From assembly GCA_964035575.1 (NCBI GenBank), contig OZ037833.1:1612001-1676000 (forward strand): a stretch of 64,000 bases of DNA. Direction: 5' to 3'. The notes under the pieces are model-generated. The model was not told the origin of the DNA. It did not search any database and worked only from the letters and a program-made list of their open reading frames with translations. Each line of letters opens with the position of its first letter. Within the stretch, counting starts at the first letter, position 1. Source of the DNA: Rhynchopus sp. YZ270_cl-10. Its lineage: Eukaryota; Euglenozoa; Diplonemea; Diplonemida; Diplonemidae. This document shows positions 21,901-31,096 of the stretch, piece after piece. The position numbers and the translations under genes were made by a program.

Positions 21901-23610
21901 ACTGTTCAGCACACTGTTCCGTGCAATCTCCGTCATATCAACCGGGCCAAGCTTGAAGATCTTCGACGCAGTGCCATACTCCTCAATGCACGGATGTGTC
22001 GAGTGGTGGTAGTGCAGCGGGTCCTCTGTCCCGAGCGACACCCGCATGCCACGCTTCTGATACTTCGGGAAAGGGTTGTCCAGGTACTCAGGGTTGCCGA
22101 GGCCATTCGAGGCGAGCGGCGACAGCACGATCCCTGCCTGCGAGAGGTAGAACAGGTACTGCAGCACTGTCGAGCGCTCCATGGTGATGCCGTGGTTGAT
22201 CGACTGTGCGAGCATGAAGCCCATGACGACTTGGTTCACGTAGCCGGCCTCACCGCAGTTGGGGCGGAAGGTGAAGGTATTGAGGCCGTTCCGCCTGCGC
22301 ACGTGGTTGATCTTGACGATGTTCGCCCACACGTAGTAGTTGAAGTAGAGGTCGGGTGGGTTCTCTGCCCACGGCCAGTCTGCAGGGGGGCGGTGCTGCG
22401 GCAGGGTCTGCCCTCGCGTCGACTCGTCTGAGATGACGTTCAGTGCACCAACCTCCGTAAGCAGTGTTGCAAGCTCCTTGTTCTCGGGGTCGTCTGGGTT
22501 GATGGTTGCCTCCCACATCGGGAGGAAGATGTTGTCCAGCTGGTCCTGGTTCGTCGCAACGCTGAACGTGCAGCGCAGCGCAGCTATCCGCGGGATTTGG
22601 ATGATCCACTTGTTCCGCTTGAAGTGCCCGACCCCTTCGTTCACCCACTTTGCGAGCGCAGTCCATTCCGAACGCGAGGTGCCGAATATTGGCAATTTGT
22701 ACTCCGTTGCCACCCTACGCGTTTCAAACTCCTTCTCCGTACGCTCCAGGACGGGGCGCACGAGGTTGTGATACAACGGCCCGTCACGCTTGAGGAAGAG
22801 CTTGAGGAGCTCTGCAGAGCGCTCGCCTCCACGGTTGAAGTCTTTGGAGAAGATGTCGAAGCGGTGGAAGCGCTTTTGCACGGGTGGGTGCAGGCCGATG
22901 CCTTCCACGGTGAGCGCGCGTGGGTTGTCGATGCCGTACTTGGTGAAGACATCGCGGAGGGTGACGGGCTTGCCGTTGCTCTGCCCCACAACAGTGTGCG
23001 GCTCTGTTTCGAAGGCGTTGATCATGTAGTCGAGAAGGTTGTGTGAGTGCATCGCTGTCGAGAGACGCACGGAGTTGTCGATCTTGACGCAGCCGCTGAA
23101 GATGCCCCCACCCTTCCGCAGGGAGCACTGGTTCTCCTCGAGGTCGCTGTTCAGTGCAATGTAGATGGCGTACTTCTCATCAATGATCTTCAGGCGGTCA
23201 CGACACACAGACTTCGTTGGCCCGCACTCCACCGCCTTGCACACCATGTCAAAGTCCGCCACATACATCGAGTACGGAATCTCCTGAAGCATTTCCCCTT
23301 CAAAGTGCACCACGCCATCGACCATCCCGTACGACGTCCCTGGCTGCACAAACCGCCCCTCGCTCGCCTGGTTCGTACACGACACCTGGTCCTGGTATTT
23401 GGTGCGGATGTCAAGCGCAATGGTCAGCTGTTCTGCCGCCTTCTTCGACTCTGCCTTCTTGATCAGGTCGCGCACGGTGACGCCATCCTGCGAGATCTCT
23501 GTCTTGTGGTAGTGGACACATTTCTTCTTCAGCACCCTCTGCTTTACCCGCTGGTCCCTCTGCCCCGACTTTACCCTCGGTACCTTCGGTGGAGGGCTCA
23601 CTTCAGGCAT
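18985..23610 (-). CDS. Tandem double AMP deaminase: inactive N-terminal copy fused to intact copy
   Basis: The product is 1541 residues, about twice the core family length. AMP deaminase converts AMP to IMP in the cytosol. Copy 2 (about 745-1290) keeps all four zinc-site motifs: VDTHIHAAAGM near 827, FRPHCGESG near 1096, QINHGVNL, and SLSTDDPLQFHY near 1172. Copy 1 (about 90-630) keeps the fold (e.g. FRPNCGEAG near 447, SINHGITM, DPLHYHHSTHPCIEEYG near 525) but has DNSVRLSTAM in place of THIHAAAGM near 175, Asn for the RPH histidine, and TEDP for TDDP. By family knowledge it should not bind zinc. The tail has a coiled coil with (EK)n near 1355, then a Pro-rich disordered end finishing KVPPPPPR. 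Copy 1 may be regulatory. Confidence 0.92.
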   Translation of the reverse strand: MPEVSPPPKVPRVKSGQRDQRVKQRVLKKKCVHYHKTEISQDGVTVRDLIKKAESKKAAEQLTIALDIRTKYQDQVSCTNQASEGRFVQPGTSYGMVDGVVHFEGEMLQEIPYSMYVADFDMVCKAVECGPTKSVCRDRLKIIDEKYAIYIALNSDLEENQCSLRKGGGIFSGCVKIDNSVRLSTAMHSHNLLDYMINAFETEPHTVVGQSNGKPVTLRDVFTKYGIDNPRALTVEGIGLHPPVQKRFHRFDIFSKDFNRGGERSAELLKLFLKRDGPLYHNLVRPVLERTEKEFETRRVATEYKLPIFGTSRSEWTALAKWVNEGVGHFKRNKWIIQIPRIAALRCTFSVATNQDQLDNIFLPMWEATINPDDPENKELATLLTEVGALNVISDESTRGQTLPQHRPPADWPWAENPPDLYFNYYVWANIVKINHVRRRNGLNTFTFRPNCGEAGYVNQVVMGFMLAQSINHGITMERSTVLQYLFYLSQAGIVLSPLASNGLGNPEYLDNPFPKYQKRGMRVSLGTEDPLHYHHSTHPCIEEYGTASKIFKLGPVDMTEIARNSVLNSGFSHELKQDWLGVDYNIEKQAEGNDASRSYVPDVRLHYRSDTLAHERAVLKEFLFGEQQCPPPESRKPSATLSRHPSQRSMSVTSQVGSKSSFESTIVFPRVDIIAPLREVADEDALKAHSNAATMLADATALRLKYIDLRPELDSFLDLSHSKDSKENEFKVAHDWEFIPKQGVYMYKKKAEKTDVFEPQDMRSLETYWRDFNTVHDVVENIYVKGLCHRRLQVLEHKFALHMALNMQLENQTEEGGQSRDFYQAAKVDTHIHAAAGMTARQLLEFILKKAVSGLDDIVKVDENKNPVTLKQLLSGMGICAENLTVHTLNVQADATLFERFDNFNNKYNPMGNPDLRNLLLKTDNYMGGRYFAEIAKMTFAQFARDEYTYAEMRLSIYGRSIGEWAKLATWFDTHGMANLHNTWMVQIPRIYSVFRQHSTVSSFQQLLTNVFEPLWKVSINPASDAKLHHFLKHMSGFDSVDNESQPDLAFPHTTYPTEWTSHDNPPYGYWMYFMWANIRSLNTFRKSRGLSTFQFRPHCGESGSPDHLIHAHLTADQINHGVNLRRDPALEYLYYLSQMGIAVSPLSNNSLFLDILKNPFPLFFRRGLNVSLSTDDPLQFHYTQEPLIEEYSIASKVWKFNANDMCEIARNSVIQCGFPVNVKSNLVGHDYLLSSSAGNDPIKTHLSNIRVAYRFEAYHAEIESMEEAAGRPIFEGLRAKYTLDQELDIIREKAQRRKTSLKTYEDLLTHDTMGIDDTDLARAYLEKLVLENEELKDRVFSLEQEKEKEKEKEMEKGKESPKPSARNAALVPKPLGFIANQQENDPLPAIPAQQYPVDRPRAVVKSPTAESSAPFDKSESMSLSYKGLRDSVRESEMLRDITPHVMPHPPVLQWGAPVAEQWVESPPKAASRPMLPRPHTGQMVSRRINEDNSYASTFSNPRKAGGGPPLGHPSGASTARSLPQQGMYQGGKVPPPPPR

Positions 23611-24668
23611 GTTGGGACGTTGCCTGACTGAGGGGTGGTGGTGTGGTGTGTTTCATAAACAGATTTAGAGTAACGCCTGAACGGAGTATAGCCCACTTCT
23701 GGTGTGGTGTGATTGGGAGGAGAGGTCCCCTTTGTCAATTTCATATACTTTCCATTCAAAGAAGAGAAAGAATCCCTATGGTCGGCACCAGTTGTCGTAG
23801 AGAAAGTGAAGTTTTATAAGATGATCCTAAGCCTCTCGTGATTAGTCACCTTAAAAGAAAACCTGAGCAGACGTTGTGGTTGGAAAATCCAAAAAAGGGG
23901 GAATCTTGGAGTACCGAGAAGTCTCAAGTTGTAGTAAAAAGGGGGAAGTGGGAATGAGGAAAAAGGAGGGAGGTAAGTCTTTTTGTGTGGTGATCTGAGG
24001 CAATAAACAGGGGGATAACTACTCCCAAAAGACAAAAAGGCTTGATGAAAAAAAATGGGTGGATTAAAAAAAAAAAATGAACCACCACAAAAATGCCAGA
24101 CACCTGCAACAAGGGGGTGTGTGATATAAGGGAAATCTTGACTTTGTTTCCCCAGGACAACAAAAGGCGGGAGAATATTTTTTTTTTTTGAAAAAAAAAT
24201 CCTCCCTCCCCTGCACCAGAAAATGGAATGCAACATCCATCCCACCCCCTTTCCCCCCTCTACCCTATATCACTGTGATGTTTGAAAAAAAAAACTGATG
24301 CATTTTTTTGTGCACTTTTTATTGACAAAAAAATTTAAACGAAAACCATAAGGGCGTTATTCTAATAGGCATTTAACCCTCCTTTTCCCAGCCAATTTTT
24401 TTTCCTTCAAAAGCAGGAAAAATGATGCGGTGTGTAGTCTCGCTATTCGACCTTTTCATTAGATTCGTCCCGTAAAGTGCTGTCAATCCCGAGAATGACA
24501 TTTTTTAACTACTTTCCTTACACACACGCCCCCTCAAAAAAGGATGAGGGGGAGTCCTGATTCCGCGTTGATAGAGGTTAGTTTTGCTCCCTCTCCTTTC
24601 GTACGTAATGTGGGTTGACTCGGGGGGAGTTGGGGTATGTGTGGGTGTGGCATGGGGAGGCAAAGCTT
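23611..24668. other. Spacer with one hairpin repeat
   Basis: It contains the AMP deaminase 5' pyrimidine tract (CCACCACCCCTCAG on the minus strand just upstream of 23610), a family A hairpin at 23810-23852 and homopolymer-rich sequence. No gene is seen. Confidence 0.6.
23810..23852 (-). repeat. Hairpin repeat, family A, near consensus
   Basis: AGTTTTATAAGATGATCC, TAAG, CCTCTCGTG core, ATTAGTCACCTT. Stem CTAAGC/G-TTAG with one mismatch. Confidence 0.75.
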
Positions 24669-26126
24669 CTACTCCTCGGAGTCTTCGTCCTCGACACCGC
24701 TGAGGTCGCTGAGCACGTCACCCTCCTGTGTTGATGTTGATGTAGATGGAGATGTGTTTTTTTTTAATGCCATTTTTCACTCTTTTATGGTATATTTTTT
24801 TACCAGAAAGTGGGCTCAGTCAACAGATTTTTTTTTGAGTCGCGAAACTATTCCGAACTAAGAAATACACACCTCATCATCGCTCTCCGCAGCCCCTTCA
24901 ACGCGCCCGTCCTCCTGCTCCATCTCAGAGTTCTCATCGTCGTCCTCCGCGGCCTTGCCCTTCCAGGTCGACTTCGGCTCCTCCGGGAGGTCGGGCAGCT
25001 CGAGGCGGATTCTCTTGGGGAATTGGTACTTGGTGGCAGCCTTCTTAGAGGTCTCGGCGTAGTTGTGTGCGTAGAGGGGGAGGGCAGGGGTGTCGCTGTG
25101 GTGTGGTGTATGGTGTATGGTGCAGTGTTGAAAGCCTATGTGGGTAGCTAAGAAACATTGATAAGGAGAGGGGCTTAAGTCACAGCAGACCCCATGGGGG
25201 AAGGTTGTGGTTGTCGAAGAAATGTGTAGGTGATGAACCTAACTGTGCAGTCTTGATGTCGCATCGGCGACAGTGTTGGAGAAGGATAAAGAGGCTGCTT
25301 TTTGCGTGTCAGAGGTGTGTCATACATTCCCTTCAGCGAGATCGACTGCACGTCTCTCCAGTCGCTCGGGAGACGCGAGGACACAATCTGGTCCAGCGCT
25401 GCGAAGGCGTTTTCCGCTATTTCCTCTGCCGAGAAGTCTGTCGTGGCGATCATGACGCTGACTGTTTATTTTTTTTTTTGGTGCTGTTGTTGTCATTATT
25501 TCAAAATACATACAGCAGGAGTTGTCCTGGATCGAGTAGTGTGTGCAGTTGAGCGCCTTCTCAAGCGACTTGGGCGCCTTGGCCATGTCGACGTGGAGGG
25601 GCTCTTTGTTTCTGGCGAAGAAGGTCTCCCCGAGGAGCTTCGGGAGGAAGGGCACGACAGCCTGGTCGCAGAGGAAGGCGTTGAAACCTGTAGCAAGGCG
25701 GCGCTTGGCCTCGAAGCTCTTGTACTTCTTCCTGAGCTTGTTCATGTCGATGACCTTCTTGATGTTGCTCAGGGACTCCTCCGGGCGCACGACCTCCTTC
25801 CACTTGCTCTGCGGTGCTGTCGTGATGAGGCACACCTCCTGGTCGTCGCGTGTGTACAGCGGGTGCGGCAGTGTCGCTCTGTGTTTCAATTTCGACTGCC
25901 TTCCTGGGAGCGACTGCATAAGCTGGATCGACACCAGCACCCGGCTCGCCTCTGTCAGCAGCACGTTCTTGTTCGACGTCTCGTCTTTTTCTTTAATGTA
26001 TTTCAACAGCGCCGTTGCCGCACTCAGCATCTGCTCCTTCCCGATCCTGTGCCCACAGGAGTCAAGGCTTGCCTCCTTCTCATCTCTCTTCCTCTTGATA
26101 GTCTTCCTTGCTAACAAGTCGGACAT
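24669..26126 (-). CDS. Ribosomal L1-fold nucleolar protein (Utp30/Cic1/RSL1D1 type), four exons
   Basis: Exons 26126-25514, 25461-25326, 25095-24873 and 24725-24669 give 342 residues. The introns are 52, 230 and 147 nt with donors GTATGT, GTATGA and GTGTGT and CAG acceptors; reading frame and L1 homology continue across all three. L1-fold landmarks: CLITTAPQSKWKEV, FLCDQAVVPFLPKLLG near 170, PLHVDM, then NSCFSVMIATTDFS across intron 1 and DTPALPLYAHNY after intron 2. The N-terminus has a KRKRDEK nuclear signal and the C-terminus is acidic (EDDDENSEMEQEDG, ending VEDEDSEE), as usual for nucleolar 60S/90S assembly factors. Intron 2 carries a degraded family A hairpin. A strong pyrimidine tract ending CTTTCTAG lies at 26172-26205. 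Confidence 0.88.
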
Positions 26127-26171
26127 TGTAATGTCTTTGTTGCGAAGTCGTGTGGCAACAAATGTGTATCT

Positions 26172-26205
26172 CTAGAAAGGTGTTAGGGGGAAGGGGAGGG
26201 GGAGT
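26172..26205 (-). promoter_or_regulatory. Putative trans-splice acceptor of the L1-fold gene
   Basis: Minus strand: CCCCCTCCCCTTCCCCCTA then ACACCTTTCTAG, 46 nt before the ATG at 26126. Confidence 0.6.
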
Positions 26206-26380
26206 GAGACAGTGACTGAAAATCAAAATGAGAATTATATAAGTGGGGGCTGTTCTGTACTATCTAATAAAGAGGGTAGAAAGTTGCAATGCAACCTTGG
26301 AAAGAGAACAACACACACATGGCCTCTTTGCGTCCTCAAACAACGTTTTTTTTTTTCTTCGAGGAACTAAAAGAGAAGAT

Positions 26381-26426
26381 GTTATAACGCAAACGCCTCA
26401 CTGGACGCCTGCGTACACAGGCACTA
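26381..26426 (-). repeat. Hairpin repeat, family C
   Basis: TTATAACGCAAACGCCTC, ACTGGACGCCTGCGTAC, ACAGGCACT. The loop has an added GACGCCTGCGT palindrome. Confidence 0.6.
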
Positions 26427-26685
26427 ACATTAAGGACCTGCACATAAGAAGGGGAGGGTTCACGTTGCGGCACAAAAGCAGAGACGCTTCACTTAACGAA
26501 GTGATTACACTTCAAAAAAGGGATAGTTATCGATGCAGCTCTTTAAACCCCATTGGAGCGAGAAGAGACAACGCTCAGAGACTAACCAATTTCAGGGGAG
26601 TTTCCACAGGTGGAGTACAAACTCAGGCGGGTTTTTTTGAGGGGTTTTTAAGGGCTAGATGGGCTTGTGTGCTCCGATAGGGTTG

Positions 26686-28605
26686 TTAGGCTGAGGAGGC
26701 GTCTCTGTTGAGCATGTTGACGGTGTGCGAGCCGAACACGGTGTAGCCATCAAGAAACCACGGGCCCTCATGGCCCATGGGAAACACCTGCGACGCCTTG
26801 ACGTAGTCCTCCTTCTTGCCGTCCGCATCGTCGCGTTCGCCCAGTACCTCGATGGTGAAGTCTGCGGCTCCCTTCGAGGGGATGTACAGAATCTGCTCGT
26901 AGCTTGGTGGTGCCGTGCGCGACATGCGGCGTTTGACGGATTCGAACCAGCTGCTGTCCTCCTTGTCCTCGGTGTCAGTCTTGCGGGTGAGGATGCACTG
27001 CTGTGCACGAGCCTTCTCAAGTGCAGCAAACTCGTTGTACTCCTGTGGTAACACACCAAGGATCTTTGCAGACGCGTCAGGGGAAGTGCCCTGCGCAAAG
27101 ACGCGTTTGGCAATGCTGCATATCGGCCGTCCCTCAAGGTCGCGCACCTCTGCAGGCGCAAAGCCTCTGCCTGTCGTCCTGCTCTGGCCGCCAACAGTGG
27201 CGCGCACCTTGTGCGGGCCCTCGCCGTCCAAAGCACTGCCGCTGAGACGCTCGATGTTCATCGCAGTGATCATGTCGTTGTGCACACCTGCACAGCCACG
27301 TCCATTGCGCCACTGGTCGCGTTTCTTTGTGTGCTCCTCTGTACGCTCGCAGGTCACAGGCTCATGGGTGGTCATGAAGTCCGCAAGAGTCGTAGTGTCC
27401 GCAGGCACAGCAGGGAACCACTCTGTACTGATGTGCACCTCAGCACCCAGCTCTGCGTGCCGCTCGGACAGCATCGGCAGGACGTGCGTGCCCTTCTGTT
27501 TGATGTCGTGGAACGGCACTGCACACTGCCCGAGCACGTTGTCTGAGGTCATTTTCTTTTGGTCAAACACTTTGAGCATGAGCTTCTGCATTGGGTGGTA
27601 CACCATGAACTCTTGCACATGCACACCGTCGTCCCATTTGGGGTTCGTCGTCTTGTGCTGTGTGTCCGTGAACCACTGCGCAGCACCCACCTGCAGTCGC
27701 ACATAAGGGTTGCACAGCCACCTTGACCCTGGGAGGTAGTCCACCTGCTGGACCTCTACCCTCAGCACACCGAGGGGAGGACGGTAGCGCAGGGTCGCCC
27801 AGTCTGTGTGGGGGCCCGTCACTGTGGGGATTTGCACGGAGACGTTGTTGGGTGCGACGAAGACGTTCGAGATTGCGTCGTCGACGGCATGCTTGACGAG
27901 CTTGTAGAGGTTGGGCACGTTGTCCAGGAAGAGCCCCTTTGCAGCAAGATTCAGTGTTATCTCTGGCTGGTCTAGACAACACATTTCTAGCCCTCCTACT
28001 GGGTTCACCCCTGGAACGATAGGGCGGAAGGCCAGCAACACCTCGCCGTCTATTGTCAAATCCGCAATCGCTATCGTGGCAACACCCATTTCAAAGTCCA
28101 CTGCGAGGCCCCCGGTGTAGTGCACCTTCACAAAGAGCTCCACATCGTCTTCCTCGGTCAGATGCGTAGTGACCGGCCCCAGGTCGGGCACCTCCTTGCC
28201 GATGGTCAGCTTCGTAAACTTGAGCTTGTTGCCAAAGAAGGGGATGGACTGCTGGATCTGCGGCTCAACGCTTCGGATGATGAGATCCTTCAACCCTTCA
28301 TCGAGGTACGGCCACATGGGGGTGATCGACTTCGTGAGCCACTCAACGGATTGACCTTTTGTCAGCACGTTGAGATCGCCCTCATTCAGGTTGTCCTCAA
28401 GGAAAGGGTCCTTGAAGCCCTCTGCTGCAGGCAGCGGCACTACAAGGCCTCCACGGCGTCTTGCACGCGACTCCTCTTTTGTATCAAGGTACACACCACC
28501 TGCCGTGGCAGCACCCCCGATGACCCACACAACACCACGCTGTGCAACCATCCCCAACGCCTTGAACCCCATATAGTCATGGAGAAATGTGAAAAAGCGG
28601 GACAT
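26686..28605 (-). CDS. SMP-C2 membrane-contact lipid-transfer protein (extended-synaptotagmin/tricalbin type)
   Basis: The product is 639 residues; the Met chosen (MSRFFTFLHDYMGFKALG) is 15 nt after a CTCTCAG acceptor at 28621. A hydrophobic segment near residues 20-40 (VVWVIGGAATAGGVYL) should anchor it in the ER. Residues about 80-270 form an SMP domain: WLTKSITPMWPYLDEGLKD, then IRSVEPQIQQSIPFFGNKLKFTKL in the expected order, and GLEMCCLDQPEI. Residues about 290-400 are a C2 domain (LGVLRVEVQQVDYLPG, NPYVRLQVG, TTNPKWDDG). The usual acidic calcium residues in loop 1 are mostly absent, so binding may be calcium-independent. The C-terminal 200 residues have no recognised domain. Family members move lipids between the ER and plasma membrane. 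Confidence 0.87.
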   Translation of the reverse strand: MSRFFTFLHDYMGFKALGMVAQRGVVWVIGGAATAGGVYLDTKEESRARRRGGLVVPLPAAEGFKDPFLEDNLNEGDLNVLTKGQSVEWLTKSITPMWPYLDEGLKDLIIRSVEPQIQQSIPFFGNKLKFTKLTIGKEVPDLGPVTTHLTEEDDVELFVKVHYTGGLAVDFEMGVATIAIADLTIDGEVLLAFRPIVPGVNPVGGLEMCCLDQPEITLNLAAKGLFLDNVPNLYKLVKHAVDDAISNVFVAPNNVSVQIPTVTGPHTDWATLRYRPPLGVLRVEVQQVDYLPGSRWLCNPYVRLQVGAAQWFTDTQHKTTNPKWDDGVHVQEFMVYHPMQKLMLKVFDQKKMTSDNVLGQCAVPFHDIKQKGTHVLPMLSERHAELGAEVHISTEWFPAVPADTTTLADFMTTHEPVTCERTEEHTKKRDQWRNGRGCAGVHNDMITAMNIERLSGSALDGEGPHKVRATVGGQSRTTGRGFAPAEVRDLEGRPICSIAKRVFAQGTSPDASAKILGVLPQEYNEFAALEKARAQQCILTRKTDTEDKEDSSWFESVKRRMSRTAPPSYEQILYIPSKGAADFTIEVLGERDDADGKKEDYVKASQVFPMGHEGPWFLDGYTVFGSHTVNMLNRDASSA

Positions 28606-29249
28606 CGTTGTTTTGTTTGTCTGAGAGGTGTTAAGAAGAGGTGTGAAGGGATGTTTGAGGAATAAATGGTAGGTAGTGGTGCAAGCACTCATAACTGTAC
28701 AATGTCAGACCTCGAGGACAGCAGGCATAAATGGAGTAAAATCATGCATCAAAAAATGCTCCAGTGAATGAAAAGGTTTGTTTGGGTATTGTAAGACGCT
28801 CCTAAGGCTTTGTGCTTAGTCATCTAGGAAGTTGAGAAGATCGTGTATGTGGAAAATGTGGGAGGAAAGGTGTGTCTTTTATTGTCTAAAAATCCGTCGC
28901 TGAGCGATTTTTTGAAGCGGGATGGGGAAGGGGACTAGAAGAAATGGGTGGAATTCTAAATACGGAACGTTCGGGGTTTATTGCTTAAAGTGGTGTTAAA
29001 GGGGAAAGGGACGGAATGGGTAGGGGACGCGTGTTCACATTTTGGCACAACACACGTTGGGCGCTTCTTTAGCGAATATCCCCCTGCTTTGGTTTGCACT
29101 ATCTATGAAGGTGTTTTTTGTTTCTCTTTTTTTCTGGAAAACTACATCGAGGAAAAAGCACACACGGTGCAAATACTGGAACTTTTTTTGACATTTTAAC
29201 TACGCGCAGTCCACCCCCTCTACTTACTTTGTCTACTCTACAAACAGAA
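28606..29249. other. Spacer with one hairpin repeat
   Basis: It contains a leader-acceptor-like CTCTCAG (28621) and a family A hairpin at 28786-28827. Otherwise AT-rich with no gene. Confidence 0.55.
28786..28827 (-). repeat. Hairpin repeat, family A, variant
   Basis: GTATTGTAAGACGCTCC, TAAGGCTTTGTGCTTAGTC, ATCTAGG. The stem is kept (CTAAG/CTTAG) though the AAGATGA lead is altered. Confidence 0.6.
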
Positions 29250-30821
29250 TCACGACTCGTCGTTGGACCTCTCCGTGTCACCTCTATCCTCCCTTTCACT
29301 ACGCGAGCCGTTCCGCGTGCGGTCCTTCTTGCGTGCAGTGCGGCTGCTTCTCTCTCTGTCGCCTCTCTCCTCTGCCATGGCTTTTTGTGTATGCTTGGCA
29401 CGCGACTTCGCCTCACTGTAGTGGTCGTGGAAGGCACGCGCACTTTCTGCCACCTCCCAGTCGAGCTCTCTGCTGGGGGAACGTGAGGCGGAGCGTGTGC
29501 GGTGGTCGTCTCTTCTGGGCCGGTCGTCTTTGTAGCTCCTTGAGTGTGCATGACCGTGTGTATGGTGAATGTGGGTGTGCGAGTGGTCCTTGTCGACAAG
29601 GTCGTGCATGAACGTCTTCTCTGCCTGCTGACTCAGCAGCTCTGTCATCACTGCGGCGTGACGCTCATTGGAGTTCTGCGAGCGTGTGACACGTGATGAA
29701 AGCTCCACAACCTCATCCCGCGCAAGGCGAGAGTCCTGCAGCGCTGTCTCCGTGCGCTTCCGCAGGCGCTGCAGACACCGCATGGCCCACTCCTTCACAC
29801 CCATCACCTCAGTTGTGATCGCCGCACGGCTTGCGTCCGTCATCTCGATGAGCTGCTGGATGGCAGTGGAGGTGTCGCCTGCACGCTTCGTCTGCTTCTG
29901 CAGGTGTCCCTTGAAGACAGTCACATGCTCCCCAAAGTCTGCCTTGAGTCTGTCCAGCTCCACCATACGTTGGTCCAGCCCCTCTAGACGAGTGTCGATG
30001 TTGCCCACAGAGCCTGTGCGCAGCAACGTCGCCTGCTCTGCAAGCTGCATGTCCAGCTTCCTGCAGTGCTGCTGCAGGCTCATGACGTTCGACACGACAG
30101 AGGACTGGAACGTCTCGAAGTCGTCACGCTCCTCCTCGCTCCGCACACGCTTCTTCACGCTCTCCGCATCCGTCACCGCCGCAACCTGCGCGTCGCAGTA
30201 CTGCCGCACCGACTTGACCTCCTCCTTCACGAAGTCCTTCAGCATTGTCATGTCGCTGTGCAGGTCTGTCATTCCTTTTGAGAGCTGCGTGGCCGTCTTT
30301 TTGAGTTCGGCGCGGGAGTCTTGTGTAGCAACAGAGAGACGGTGCTCGAAGTCTGCACGCATGTCGTCCATCTGTTCGGTGAGGGTGCGGTGGAGGGTGT
30401 CGACCTTGGCCGCGGTGGAGGTCTCGGTTTGGTGCTGCGAGCTCTTTTGGAGGAGAGTCTTGTCGCGGTCTGCCTCGCGTGTTGCGTGCATGCGGTCGAC
30501 CTCGCCGATGAGCTTTTTGATGACTTCCTCCTGGCGCCGACTTCGTGCCTGCAGTTCGAGGATCACCTCCCCACTCTCCTCAGTACTCTGCTCCGCCACC
30601 TGCTGCGTCAGCTGTGCTAGCCGCGAGCTCGCCTCAGTCCTCGTCTCACACTCCCCCACCCGATTCACCAGACGGTCGATCACACTCTGGCACCCTTGCA
30701 GCCGATCCTCCATGTAGTGCAGACGCTCCACCTGGCCGTCCACCATATTCCGCTGCTGCACTTGGGGCTGCGCCTGCCGTTCATCACCCCGTCTCCACTT
30801 ATCATAATATCCCGAAGACAT
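29250..30821 (-). CDS. Coiled-coil protein with a histidine-rich segment and an RS-like charged tail
   Basis: The product is 523 residues starting MSSGYYDKWRRGDERQ, with a CATACTCCAG acceptor one base before the ATG. Residues about 25-385 are nearly continuous coiled coil. Around 405-425 is DKDHSHTHIHHTHGHAHS, a possible metal-binding stretch. The last 100 residues are rich in Arg, Ser, Asp and Glu (RTRSASRSPSREL, DRERSSRTARKK). No known family is recognised. A structural role such as centriole/flagellum or RNA-associated scaffold is possible, but nothing in the sequence decides. Confidence 0.75.
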   Translation of the reverse strand: MSSGYYDKWRRGDERQAQPQVQQRNMVDGQVERLHYMEDRLQGCQSVIDRLVNRVGECETRTEASSRLAQLTQQVAEQSTEESGEVILELQARSRRQEEVIKKLIGEVDRMHATREADRDKTLLQKSSQHQTETSTAAKVDTLHRTLTEQMDDMRADFEHRLSVATQDSRAELKKTATQLSKGMTDLHSDMTMLKDFVKEEVKSVRQYCDAQVAAVTDAESVKKRVRSEEERDDFETFQSSVVSNVMSLQQHCRKLDMQLAEQATLLRTGSVGNIDTRLEGLDQRMVELDRLKADFGEHVTVFKGHLQKQTKRAGDTSTAIQQLIEMTDASRAAITTEVMGVKEWAMRCLQRLRKRTETALQDSRLARDEVVELSSRVTRSQNSNERHAAVMTELLSQQAEKTFMHDLVDKDHSHTHIHHTHGHAHSRSYKDDRPRRDDHRTRSASRSPSRELDWEVAESARAFHDHYSEAKSRAKHTQKAMAEERGDRERSSRTARKKDRTRNGSRSEREDRGDTERSNDES

Positions 30822-31003
30822 CCTGGAGTATGTGGTAGGAATGAGGAGAGCAGAGCAGAGAGAGAAAAAGACAAAGACGATATTTCTAATGCGTTCTCTA
30901 TTTGTACGAAGGTGGGGTGCATGGGGAATACTCGGGAGAATGGTGTACTAGGCTTTAGGCCTTGGGAGGAGAGCATGTTGGTGTTTGGTACAAAAAAAAA
31001 AAA

Positions 31004-31040
31004 AGTGAAGTACAAACGCCTCTGGGACGCAGGCACTGCC
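31004..31040 (-). repeat. Hairpin repeat, family C, consensus
   Basis: A-run, GTGAAGTACAAACGCC, TCTGGGACGC, AGGCACTG. Confidence 0.7.
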
Positions 31041-31058
31041 ACTATCTTAAAAAAAAAA

Positions 31059-31096
31059 TTGTAAGATGCATGTGCCTCTCGTGCACGTACATCTTA
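31059..31096 (-). repeat. Hairpin repeat, family B, consensus
   Basis: TTGTAAGATGCATGTGC, CTCTC, GTGCACGTACATCTTA. The arms AAGATG-ATGTGC and GCAC-GTACATCTT are complementary over most of their length, the longest stem seen. Confidence 0.8.

Larger units (their letters stand above)
26127..26685. other. Spacer with a family C hairpin
   Basis: It holds the acceptor tract of the L1-fold gene (26172-26205), the C copy at 26381-26426 and a small AAGCGTCT-like inverted repeat (about 26470-26515). No gene is seen. Confidence 0.55.

Noticed and set aside
25175-25453. Separate 92-residue minus-strand gene
   Set aside because: It is exon 2 of the L1-fold gene read into the following intron.
29668-30717. 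349-codon plus-strand open frame, Ser/Cys-rich
   Set aside because: Antisense of a coiled-coil gene, with no recognisable motif.
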